Positions 22,657 through 34,772 of a stretch of DNA of 64,000 nt are shown here, one piece after another. Every line of letters starts with the position of its first letter. Within the stretch, counting starts at the first letter, position 1. The notes beneath the pieces were generated by a model. The model was not told the DNA's origin and did not search any database. It saw only the letters and a program-made list of their open reading frames with translations. Made by a program: the position numbers and the translations under genes. This DNA is from Strongyloides papillosus (lineage: Eukaryota; Nematoda; Chromadorea; Rhabditida; Strongyloididae): positions 186,001 through 250,000 of the forward strand of contig SRSI01000006.1 of assembly GCA_005656395.1 (NCBI GenBank). Reading direction: 5' to 3'.

Positions 22657-23844
22657 TTAATTTTTAAAAAGAATTTTAGAAGAAAAAATTTCCCCACCTC
22701 CAAGGCATTCATTTTCTTTGTAGAAAACGCAAAACTAAAAAAAAATTTTTTTCTTTAATTATAAATTTAAATTTACCTGTCCATTGGCAACAGATTTTAA
22801 ATGATAATTTAAATCTACTTGTAAAAATTCTTTGTCAATTTGTTTTAATTGACATTGAATCGGTGGATGATTCCTCTGAATTGAACATTTTATGTTACTA
22901 AAATCATTGATATTATCATTGATAAATGTTATATTATGAAGAATGAAAGATTTAGAATATAAACTACTATGGTTTGAACCTCGACAAACGTAAACTGTAT
23001 TTGTGTTACTGTCTATTTTACATACAAACAAGCCTTCATAACATTGAAATACACTAGGTGGAAGACGAACTTTTTTGCCAATAGTAAAGTTGTGAATACC
23101 ATTATGTTGAGTTAATATATCATTACTTTCAATATCAACTATATTTCCTATCTTTGATTCTAGATAATTATTTAAAAAACTACTAAAATTTTTTCTTTTT
23201 CCAACAAAACACATTCCCATACTTTCATCTTTTTCCAGTATCCTATTTAATCCAATATCATTAGCAATTTCTTTAACTTTACTTTTCGTTAAATTTCCAA
23301 TGGGAAACATAGAATTTCTTAATTGTTTTTCTTTTAAAGAAGCCAAGAAATATGTTTGATCTTTAACTGGATCAACTGCTCGTAGCAACTTTGAGTTTTC
23401 TTTACTATTATTGTATATTATTTTTTCTAAAAAGTTCCCCAGACTATTTTGAGCATAATGACCAGTTGCTATAAAATCTACATCTAATTTTTCTTTTGAA
23501 AAACGATGTAATTCATCAAATTTTATCAATTTATTACACATAATATCAGGAACTACAGTCCGACCTTTCACATAATTATCCAATGTATTTGTAAAAACCT
23601 CATTCCAGAAAGTTTTAACACAGTCTAATGTATAAAATTTTATTCCAAATTTTTCACATACGTATCTTGCATCTTCTTTATCCTTATCTCTGCTGCAATT
23701 AGAGTTACCTTCTTCTAATAAATCCCAATTATTCATGTATACTCCAATTACTTCAAAACCTTTTTTTTTCAAAATATATGCTGAAACGGAGCTGTCAACC
23801 CCTCCTGATACCGCACATACTACGCGTTTACTTTTCCTGAACAT
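22657..23844 (-). CDS. mttu-1: tRNA-specific 2-thiouridylase, mitochondrial (MnmA/TRMU)
   Basis: Exon 1 23844-22777 and exon 2 22734-22657 (intron 42 bp) give 381 residues. If the first exon is read on alone it ends in a false tail after NGQ; the second exon restores the conserved MnmA ending GQFCVFYKENECLGGGEI. The PP-loop SGGVDSS is at 13-19. The two catalytic cysteines are in DIMCNKLIKF (C103) and MGMCFVG (C212). The ATGHYA block is also present. The enzyme makes the 2-thio group on U34 of mitochondrial tRNA Lys, Glu and Gln using sulfur relayed from NFS1, which is also in this window. The N-terminal presequence is very short (FRKSKR), as in other TRMU proteins. Confidence 0.93.
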
Positions 23845-24013
23845 TAGTTAAAAATAATTTTAAAAAATAATAAGTTTAATGTATCTTAAAAAGAATGGAA
23901 TAATGTAGTATGATTTATAAACTTGAAACGGTATTATGACTTGAAAGTTATCACTATCTTTCACTGATTTATTAGTTAAATATTATCACTTTATACGTTT
24001 TATCAAGAATTTT

Positions 24014-24864
24014 TCAGCTTTTTTTTACTTTTTGTTTGAGTGTAGTTGTTGAACTTTGATCTTTATAGTTTTGTTTAGTATTGTTTTTCAATATTTTATT
24101 AAATATTACATTTCCTAAAATAGGACCTAGCCAATAAACAAAAAAATGGCCAAAATGTGATAATCCTTGACAATTAAATGTACATGACCAAGCTATGATG
24201 GGATTACCATACATCCCTGTTAAATTTAATCCACTAACACATATACTTGCAACACTTATGGCAGACAAAATATTTACAGTCATAGGATTTTTAATTTTTC
24301 TATTTATGAGTTCAGTGGTATAATATATTCCAATAACACCGAGACTTTCAATTAACATACCATTTACAATGGAAACATTCAAATGACTCTGACAATTAGT
24401 ATTCACTAACATATCTAAATATGTGGGATGAATATTAAATGACCACCAGAAACGTGCTAATTGAAAAGAAATAAGTCCTCCAACAAGCTGAGTAACTAAT
24501 AGAATAAAAATCCACCTCTTATTTTTATAGCATTCAATTAACAATGCACTTGGATCAGCAAATGCTTCTTTAGAGATATAACTGTTAAGTAATTCAAGAA
24601 ATGTTATTTCTATAAAAAAGCCAAACACTCCATAATGTGTTAAAACAAAAAAAACATCAAATGATGGTGCACATGTTTGAATTGTACCAACTAACTTAAA
24701 ATATATCACATTAAATTTATTATTATGTTAAATAGACTTACTTCGTGAAGTATTTTAGTGTAATACTTACTTTTAACATAATTATTGTTTAAAAGTGTAT
24801 TTGAAAAATGGCATAATCCAAAGATGAGTGAATAGTAGAAAAAAGAACATACCCAAGGATCCAT
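24014..24864 (-). CDS. Unorthodox aquaporin (AQP11-like), copy A
   Basis: Two exons, 24864-24742 and 24694-24014 (intron 47 bp, phase 0), give 267 residues with about six hydrophobic segments. The first pore half-helix motif reads ADPSA (DPS, residues 88-90) where classical aquaporins have NPA. The second is YGNPIIAW (NPI, 205-207). The block NPIIAWSCTFNCQG followed by LSHFGHFFVYWLGPILG matches the AQP11/12-like 'superaquaporin' subfamily of animals, with its Cys-rich region after the second motif. These channels often sit in intracellular membranes; substrate unknown. It is a tandem paralogue of copy B with the same 41-codon first exon, and its tail is short and basic. An earlier in-frame donor (GTAAGT at 24771) exists but breaks phase, so the later one was used. 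Confidence 0.85.
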
Positions 24865-25346
24865 TTTTAAATGTTTGTTTTCTAGAAATAGTCTATAGAG
24901 TATTAAAACAAAATAACAAATCGTGGCTTTTATATGGTATATACTTCCTTATCAAAAGTATTTTTATTATGATAAAATTAAACAATCAGTGGTTTAAGTA
25001 TACGCTTAGTATTTACATTTTAAAGTGTCTTCTTTTTAAATGTTTTTAAAAATAAGGGATTCTGATTAATAAGTAAAGTATTTATTATTTAAAATTTATG
25101 TGAGTATTAAAAAAATTTCTAATGCAATATAATTAATTTTAGGAAAAAAATGATAAATAAAATTAAAAAGTCACATTTACCGTTCGTCTATTGCAGATAA
25201 TTATTTCACACTCATTAAAATTTATTAATAATGTCACGTAATTAAAGGATAATGTAAAGAATGTATGCAAATAAAATGTAGAGAACTTTATTAAGTATTT
25301 AAATGGTTAATTTCCAGTTTTTAAAATTTTTTTAAACAATCTTCAA
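24865..25346. other. Spacer between tandem aquaporin genes
   Basis: 482 bases of AT-rich DNA between copy A's start and copy B's stop, both genes on the minus strand. No residual coding similarity seen. Confidence 0.5.
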
Positions 25347-26514
25347 TTAATCTGTACTATATTTTTGTATTATACTGCACTCTGAAGAATCTTCTTCCTC
25401 ATCAATTTCTTCTTCCTCACAGTCTTCTTCTTCAATGAAACTTTCATCCATTTTTTTAGAATTTTCTTTAATTATTCTATTGCCACCTAACTTTTTTTGT
25501 AATTTTTTCTTATCATCTATCAAATCTATCGTAAAATTTATGTTATTATCATTTTCAACATTTTTTTCATTTAAATTTGTCGATATTTCTTCATTAGTAT
25601 CACAATCATTTGATTCCTCTTTATCTTCTATTATATCCGATTCATATTTTGCATCATCAATTTGATTTTTTTCTACTTCATCTTTTTCCTCAACTTTATC
25701 ATTAAAAGAAATATTATGACATTCTTCTTCATGGAAATTTCCAATAACATAATGTGCAAAAACTGGAGCAATCCAATATACCAAAAAATGTCCAAAATGT
25801 GAGACTCCTTCACAATTAAATGTACAAGCCCATGCTACAATTGGGTTAGCATACATACCTGTCAATTGTATACCCATAATACAAATTATTCCTGATGAAA
25901 TTGAATTAAAAACTATGTTCCACATTTCATCATTAATATATTTTTCTAATATATTTCCAATATATTTACTAGAAATTACACCCATAGCTTCAATAACCAT
26001 TCCATATATTAATGTTACTGTCAAATCAGCTTCACAATTTTCTTTACTATTAATTTCATCATAAATAGGGTGGAATTTCAAACTCCACCAATATTTTGCA
26101 AGTCTAAATGATGTTAATCCAGCTAAAAATTGAGTTGAAAGTAATATAAAAAACCATTTCCATGACTTTTTATTTAATAATTTCCCAATTATAGGACAGG
26201 GATCACCATAAGCATCTCTTAAAAGATAAGAATTACAAATTTCTATAAAAATTATTTCAATCAAAACTCCTGTCATTCCGTATGATTCAATAATTATGTT
26301 GACGTCAAACATTGGTGCACATATTTGTATGGTTCCAATAAACTTAAAAGACGAATACATGTGTTAAAAAAATTAGGTTACATATTAATACCTCAAGAAT
26401 AATGATAATAGACTTATGTTTTGACTTATCAAATTTTGAAAATTGAAATCTCCCTATTTCACAAATTAAATAAATAAAAGTATAGAAAAGTAAAGAACAT
26501 ATCCATAATCGCAT
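25347..26514 (-). CDS. Unorthodox aquaporin (AQP11-like), copy B with acidic tail
   Basis: Two exons, 26514-26392 and 26342-25347 (intron 49 bp, phase 0), give 372 residues. The first exon encodes exactly 41 codons, as in copy A, and both begin with a signal-anchor-like segment. The pore motifs are GDPCP (DPC, 88-90) and YANPIVAW (NPI, 207-209). The shared block GMYANPIVAWACTFNCEG and SHFGHFLVYW identify it as a paralogue of copy A. It adds a C-terminal tail of ~130 residues that is strongly acidic (runs of Glu/Asp) and Asn-rich, presumably cytosolic. I chose the ATG at 26514 because it aligns with copy A and follows an acceptor (TTTTTATAG); an in-frame ATG 33 bases upstream lies before that acceptor. 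Confidence 0.85.
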
Positions 26515-29500
26515 TTTTATTTTCCTATAAAAATAAACAATTTTCAAAAAAACTATAGTTTTTAATTTTATTACATAGCATCTTTCTTTTCAAATAAAAT
26601 TTGAACCAATGCTTTCAATTAAGAAGAAACTTTACAAAATATTATAATCACATTTTATTAATAATTAATCGTAATAATAATATTATTTTAACAAATAAAA
26701 AATAAAGTTTTTACATAAATATTTTAGTAATAATTTCCTAATTTAACAAAAATATATTCCGAACAACAAGATATTTTACAATTGTTCATATTTATTGAAT
26801 TAATCTTGGAATAAAACAACAAATTATAGTAACAAGATGATAAAGAGTATATGTAACTTTTGATTTAACTTTCGTAGTATCATAAAATTGATCTTTTTGA
26901 CGTTCTACCTATTTCTTTAGCATATAGTTAGGAGGAATATGATTGATTTTTTACAAACAAATTTTAATTTTATACTCGTGCTTCATAATAATAATTGTTC
27001 TATAAAGCGAATATACGAAATTTTAATTGAAAACGTTTTTATTACTTAATCAGATAGAAATATACATATAATACATAGCAATCACGACATAATATATTCA
27101 GTATCTGAAATTTTTATCACATTAATATTAAAAACTAAGATAAAAAATTACTACATTCTTTAAATACTGACAATACAAATGTGAAAACAAACAACGGAAT
27201 TTGATACATTTATGATAAGATAATAGATATATATTTCTAAAGTTTAATAGAACAATTGTAATTTTCTTATGCCATAAAAAGCATAAAATATAGTAATAAT
27301 ATAAAAAAAATTATTTGATAGAATACTTTTAAAATATTTTATTTTTTAAATATAAATAAAATGATACAAATAATTTTTGAAAGATTAATGTAATAAATTT
27401 GTTATATCGTTATTTTGTTAATTTCAAAAATATCATTGTTATTGTAAGCTCAAAACTTGTCTGCCAAAGTTAATAGCACAATACAATTAGTCCCATTGTC
27501 GAATGTTGAAAAAAATTAAACTTTGTCAAAGAATTTTTCTAAATAAAACATATTATTAGTAGAAAAGAAGTTTATTTTATATTATTAATACTTGATATGG
27601 CACAATCAAATTATGCAAGAATACATGTTTTTATTTGACTTTTTAAAGCAACTTTTAGTTATGTATTTTATCTTTATTTCTTCATGGGCAGAGTATTTTT
27701 AAGTCGAATTTCATGAATGAATTCCAGTTAATATTTTTAATTGTATTTTTATATATACCAATATTTTTTTATTCGTTTTATATAAAATATAATATTTATT
27801 TAATTTTTGAACAATTATTTATTATTTTAAATAATATATTTCTATAATAATTTAATTAATTATCCAATACAATTTATGGTATCTATTTAAGATAATACTA
27901 GTATAAAAAAATATTTTAATAGGTTTGTTGTGAGTTATATTAATTATCAAGTAAAAATAAGTTAATGTTTTAATTGAAAAGCATAAAAACTGAACATTTT
28001 AAATTGAAAATGAAAAGACAATACATTACTCTGAATTGCCATTATAATTATGCAAATTCGAGTCAAAGTAGTAAAATAATTGAAACATAAAGTCTTTAGT
28101 ACTATGCATTATTGCCATTTTCTCTAATATTTATTGCTCACAGTTTTCTTTGTGAATATCTTGTCTTTTTTCAATTATATATTTATGAATTAATTATCTT
28201 GTTATATTTGTAATACACTAACCATATTAAATTGTATGTCTTTTTTTTCTTTTCAACAAATTTAGAATAGTATTATGATAATAATTGTTTTAAAAATTTC
28301 CGATTATATATTAAAACTTTTGTCTATTGAGCGGTTATTTATAAGGTAAATTTATTGTAAAATTTTTCTCATTTATTTTATACTAATAAGTTAACAAAAG
28401 AATTTTTTTGCTTGTATTATCAAAATATTCATGTATTAAAAATTTTGGATAATTATATTAAACTTGTCTTTAGTGCACATTTTTTATATTATTTAGAATA
28501 TTTTCTATAGAATTTCTATAGTTAAGAAAATTGTTTTGAGAAGCTGTTAGAAATATTAAGATTATGGAATTGTTGATACCGATTCATAAAACGAAATAAG
28601 ATTATCTCTTAAAATTTTTTTATTGATATGTACATGGATTACGCAGTTTATCATTATTTATAAAAATATTATCAATAGGAATATATTATATATTATTGTT
28701 AATAATTTAAAATTATTAGCCATTATAAATATATTTACCAAAAATGATTTTTTGTTTTTTTAATCATATTAAATTTAACAAAATATTATAGTAGATATTT
28801 ACTTGAACTATAGAATTAATTATTAAATTTTCTGTTATTATTTTATACTATTCTATAAATGCCATTTCATCGAAATTTATAAAGTTGATTTTTAAATAAG
28901 TCATAAATATTTAAAGAATCTTTTAATGTAACTGTATTTGTGAAATAGAACTGAGCCTTTTTTTAACATTTAATTTAAAATTTGGCATTTTTAAATTATT
29001 ATAAAGATATTTTATGTATAATTTATGATAATGTTTATGGATTATTAATAAAATATAATTAAAATACCTAATATCAATTATTAGTATAATTAATACTTAA
29101 ACGTTTTTCCAGTCTAATGAAATAGTTGTAGACAGAAAAAAAAATAATTTTAAGCATTCATAAACACTTACATATAATTTTGATAAAAAATTTATAGTAT
29201 TATTTTAACAACGATGTAATTTTGTTCTTTGTACTTTATAAATATTTTTTTTCAATTTTTATACACACAGCTTTTAAAAAATGCATAAGATAATTGTTAT
29301 TTGCGTTAGTTAAAAAACACCCGTAAATTTTCTAATCGTCTTTAAGTAATAAAGTTAATACATACAAAAAAAACTTATCACAAATTATCATTTTTTTAAC
29401 ATTTTTTCTGACGATTTTATGATTACAACCTAATAATTTTAAATAACTATTAATAATATATAAAATTTGCATTATCAAATACCATAAAAAGCTTTTCAAT

Positions 29501-29595
29501 TTTTGAAAAGTATTATTAAATATCCATTTATGATCCATTTCTCTAGTTTTCTGAATACTTATTTATTTATTTAAATTTTTTATATCATAGATAAA
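26515..29595. other. 3.1-kb AT-rich region without recognised genes
   Basis: Very AT-rich DNA between aquaporin copy B and the globin-type gene, which diverge from it. It must hold two promoters. No convincing open frame, repeat array or RNA gene was found on either strand. The minus frame 29332-29538 has no coding character. Confidence 0.5.
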
Positions 29596-32500
29596 ATGAA
29601 TTATAATACACATGGAAACGAATCTTCAAAATACATAAATCCAAATCAACTTTATCCGTTACCGTATACGACAAATTATTCACAGTTAGTAAGATCACCA
29701 ATTCTTAAAAACCAAGGTAGATCGCTCTCTGCAAGAGAATACCAAGTAGATAAATCCTTTGATTCTTTCTCACCAAAGATCCATGGTAATTCAAAATCTT
29801 TCGAAAGTACGGAAACTGAAGATTATGATTATATTCTAAGGAAATCATCTGAAATTATGAACAGTAACAAGACAACAAAATGTTTTAAAAAACATTCTTT
29901 TAGAAGAGATATTTCTCCATATCGTACACATCAAAAACAAACGTTATCCGTATCATATCTACCTAATGTTGGAAATATTTCACCAAGGATTTTACCTAAC
30001 TCTCCAAAACAATTTTCTTCCAATTATGATATTAAACGCCCATCAGAACTTGGTTTATTTCAATATGATGATAGTAAGTTATTTATTTTATTTTAAAAAA
30101 AATTTTCGAAAATAATTCTCTATCTAGTTTTAATTTGCCTAGCCTCATTTGACAATTAAGTTTAGTCTTCTATTTGTTTTGACCTACGAATTTCTTACGT
30201 ATATATTTTTATTATCTTCTAGCAACAAACAGATATATATTTTAAGATATTATTAATATTAAGTACAATAATTATGACGTTTTTTTTGTTTAATTTTATG
30301 ATAGTCTATATTCCTCATACAAAAATATCCTACAAGTTTGTTGGATTTTTTGTTTTTCATATACTTTATAATTTTTCTAATTCTATATACTTTTTGATAT
30401 AAAAAACTTCCGTCTTCTACACTAAATAATTTCAATAAACGTTTATTTATTGATAGCATTTGCATTAATATACACTCTTTATTTTTTTACTCTCTGAAAA
30501 TATATTTTTAAAAAAATTGTCTTTTAATAAAGTAATGTTATGTGAAAAAATATATATCGCATTTTGCTAATTTATCCTATTTACTTCTATTAATTTTTAA
30601 TTTCATAAAGTATAACTTTTTATGCTTTTTGCTATTGGAGAATAAATTTAAAAAATGAATTACGAAAAGTTTTAAAATAGAACAATATATGAATTGAATT
30701 TTATTTACCATTAATATATTATTATAATAATTCTAATAACAGGCAAAATAAAACGTATTTGTTTAAACTAATACAATAACTTATTTTTTAAATTTATTTT
30801 CATAAGCTTACTTATTAATACTTTTTTGATAGAACAACCATGATTAATTAGCTTTATGATAAAGTGGAATGCATATTTTAACGCTTGGTATTTTATTGAG
30901 AAAATTGATAGATTTATTAAATTAAACAAGAAAATTTTTTAATGCAAATTACACTTATATACTTAGTAATGTGAACTAAATTATGGAGAAAATTTAGTAT
31001 TTTATAGCATTAGATTTGAAATTCCTTACTGATTACTAATATAGAATTTTTTACTATTTTTGGTTACCAATATGTTATCTACATTTAAAAGAAATGTATT
31101 ATCCCAATTCATTAGGATAATATTTTAAAAAAAGTAAATTTCACACCTTACTTAGTATACCAACAAAGTGCGCCAAATATACTGTACATAGTATTTTTAA
31201 ATTGACGGGTAACATTGTTTTTGTTTTAATTTTTAATAATAACTTTTATTATTAACATAATTATATTGTTTAATGTGAAGTTTACAATTTTTGTAATTTT
31301 ATTTTTCTGTATAAAGATACGAAGAATTGTGAAAATTTATCTATATTCCATTCCTTTTAATTTTGTCTTATTAATATAAATTTTTATTTTATGTGACATA
31401 TGAAAATTACATTTTTCATTTGCATACCTTATTAGAAATTAGCCTATAATTTTAAATTACAAAAATATTTAAAACCAAATAAATCATATATAAAATGTAT
31501 GTTGTTATTATTAAATAAAGAACCGACAACTAAATTTATCTCTTATTTACATTGAATTTTGATGCTTAATGTATATCCATTTTTATAAAAGGTTAATCTT
31601 ATTTTCTCAGTCAGTCTAATGAGTAACTTTTATGGAGTTAAAATTTAGACTTTTTTATATTTTTTTGACTAATATATCTAATATTTTGTATATGCTATTC
31701 ATTTTAATATAACAATAAAATGTTTTATTTTTAAATAAGATTATAGAAAATTTTTAGTGTAATATTTGTTTTTTTTATGAAATTATTTTTTTTGCAAATT
31801 TCTATTATATTAACCAATTAGAATATAATGAAATATTTGATAATATTTAATGCATATCCAAAAACAAACAAAAAATTATTAAAGATTTAAAAATAATGTT
31901 TCCTATACCTGTTTGCATAGCAGTATTAAAGCTAAATTTTTATTTCCCTAACTATTTTACTATTCGCTTAACTTTCCGACTGTTTTTAAGTTCACTAGAA
32001 AATACATAACCTAAATCCATTGCTACAAAATAACATTTCACATTAAGATACAGAATTATGTCACGTATTAACTTCAATTGACTATGGAAATTTAATTTGT
32101 TTAGTTTAAACTTCCTCATACAATCTTTAAATAATTTTTCAATATATTTAAAAAAAGTTAACATAGTTAGTAATTAGTATCTTATTTAATATTATTTATA
32201 CAACTAAATATATCATAATTATTATTTTCACATTGCTTAGTCATGATATTCTTTTTTAATAAGATAGCATCATTATACTTACAAAACTTAAAGAATTATA
32301 TTAACTATTTTTGATTTCATCAAAATGACAAAATATAACATTTGGGACTACTACTGCAATTTAGTTAAATATTTTCATCAAGGCTATATTTATTAATTTT
32401 TTCTAACAATGGTACTTATTTTTTATTTATTTACTATTCGAGAAGTTTGTAGAAAAAATATATTATATATATATAAAATATTATGCAATCTACTCATACA

Positions 32501-33174
32501 AAAACTAATTATTATTTGAAAACATTAAATGAGTGAAGTACATACTTGACTTAATTATTTATCTGTCTTATTTATATTATCCACTTCATTTCATATCGTT
32601 TTATTGTTTTTTTATTGAATATATATATTTAGGATATTTTCCTAGAATTAATGAGTACGAAATTATTTTTCTACAAAAGTATTACATTCTAGTTGTCCTG
32701 GTGGATTCTGTATATGAATTTTTCGGTAAACATCTTGTTTACACATATAACATTAAATCTTCTATAATTATAGTAATTGCTACTTTTTAAAATTTTTTAT
32801 TTTAATATTTTTTGTTTTCTAAATGTCTATTTTAGTAGAAAAAAGCGGCTCAAATTCTGATAATAGGCAGTCTTTCTTATGGAACCGAAATCTTTTGTAT
32901 CCTACAACATCGTTTAAAATAATGAGATCAACATCTTGTAGAAGTACGCCTAATCAAACAAAATTCATACCCCCAACAAATGATGAGTATAAAAATTATG
33001 ATGGTCCACAATATTCATCTTCTAATGACTTAAATATAATTGATTTTCTATATAATGTGCGTTCTTTTGATGAGGAAAAAAAATCCATATGACAGTGAAA
33101 ATATAGTTCAAAAATCATCGTCTAATCTCTTTTTTAAGAGAGCTACAAGAAGCGTTGCAAAAAAAATGGCACAG
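29596..33174 (+). CDS. Putative 5' exons of the globin-domain gene
   Basis: Exon 29596-30073 (ATG at 29596) encodes ~159 residues, Ser/Asn/Tyr-rich, with basic SP/RS-type patches (RSLSAREYQ, RRDISPYRTHQK). It ends at a good donor (ATA|GTAAGT). A matching acceptor (TCTATTTTAG, to 32835) starts an exon running to a donor at 33174|33175 (CAG|GTAAGT). Phases fit at both ends and into the globin exon at 34767. Within 32836-33174 the frame changes: the upstream frame hits TGA at 33091, but the frame one base over reads on as PYDSENIVQKSSSNLF to KKMAQ. Either one extra A sits in the A8 run 33076-33083, or a short intron exists (for example GT 32987 to AG 33074, 88 bp). No domain recognised. Linkage to the globin exon rests on phase only. 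The intervening introns would be 2.76 and 1.59 kb. Confidence 0.5.
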
Positions 33175-34772
33175 GTAAGTATATGTAAAAATTTATTGCT
33201 TCTTTAGAATTTAAAAGACTATAAAAAAGACGTTTTTCACTTTGCAACACAAAAAATAGCAGTAAATTAGTTCTAATATAATGCAGATAATAAAATATTT
33301 TTCAAATGTCAATGTACAATTATTAATTGTTTGATACAGGATATCTTTATCAACCCATATTTTGCGCATCTTTAACATGAGTTTAAATAATTTTATTTGT
33401 GTATAAAAAATTATCAACGCTCACGAATACACAGTTCTATAATGCACTTTTTTTACATATTGGCACTTTATTATATTAAAGTTGATGAAAACTAATATTC
33501 TTCATTAACATATTGACTATGACTTTTAAAGATAAAATTTCTACTTTTATGTTTTTGATGGCAAACTTTCTTTTGTTACTGCAGTTGCACATAAAAAACA
33601 TAAATATATAAACGATTCCTTTTATTTTTGTGCACTTTTATCAATATATGCATATAAAAATAAAATTTAAAACTACCTCATTGTGTTTACTATTACTTAT
33701 ATATATATTTTTAATTTTAAAAACATCGTCAATAAGCGATTTTTTAAATTGTTTACGTATAAAAAGTTTAATTACCACTTAATTTAGGAGAAAATAATAT
33801 TTTCTTATTTATTGCTATCCTTATTATGTTCATGATTACCTACGTATAATTATTTCCTTTGCTTAAATAATGTACTAAATAAATAGTAGGGAAATTAGAC
33901 TTAGTATCATTATTCATTTTTTCTTAAATTTACAATGTTTCATAATAGTCTTCTTTTTTAAAACTTTTTTTTAAAAAAGCATTATTTTTTTAAAAATTGA
34001 TATGCGTAAAAATATTATGATATCAAGTTACTTTTAAATGGTGCGAAATTTCTATAATATAATATTTATTTTAATCTAACGACCTCTTATATTTTTTCAA
34101 TGTATGGATTAATAAATAAATATGACACATCCTAAAGATTATCTTACCTTATGTAAAACAATATAATAACTTTTTAAAAAAAAGGAAAAGTGACGACAAT
34201 CGAAATTAACTAAGCATTGCCGTATTATAATGTATTAATTTCACCCACACATTTGTAAAATTTACCTATAATATATTTTACAATCATAAAAATTTATAAA
34301 TACTCTACATAAAACAATTACTTTTTAAGAATCCACTTATAAATTAGGAGTTTTACTAAGCTGTAATGAATACACTTATCATAAGATCATTTGTATATGT
34401 ATTTACTTACTCCGTTTTTCAGTTACAATTTAAAATATTAAATTTATTATAAAGTCTTTTCTGTATCATAAATTTTTGTAATTTTTTTACATCAAATTAT
34501 GTACTAAAAAAGTTAATTATATATTCATTGTATTATTCAAATTACTTTTTTTTGAGCAATAAGTAGCATCACTTATTTTATATTATAATAATATCAGCTA
34601 AAAAACTAAGCTCTAGTCAGTTATTTTAAGTTAAATTAATAAATTTAAGCTTAAAATTCCCTACTATAGTTAAGAAACTTTTAAATTATAGTTTTTTTTA
34701 ATTTTTTTTGTTTTATAATTAAATATTGGTCACTATCAGATTTGTAAGATGTTTTTATAATTTCAGTTAAAA

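Noticed and set aside
22759..22776. TRMU end as the tail VNLNL and stop
   Set aside because: The conserved MnmA C-terminus is restored by a 42-bp intron, so this tail is intron read-through.
29332..29538. 68-codon minus-strand frame upstream of the globin-type gene
   Set aside because: No coding character; lies in AT-rich DNA likely to be promoter.
32533..32790. 85-codon plus-strand hydrophobic frame beginning at GTG
   Set aside because: Starts without ATG, Tyr/Ile/Phe-rich, ends before a well-supported splice acceptor; most likely intronic chance frame.
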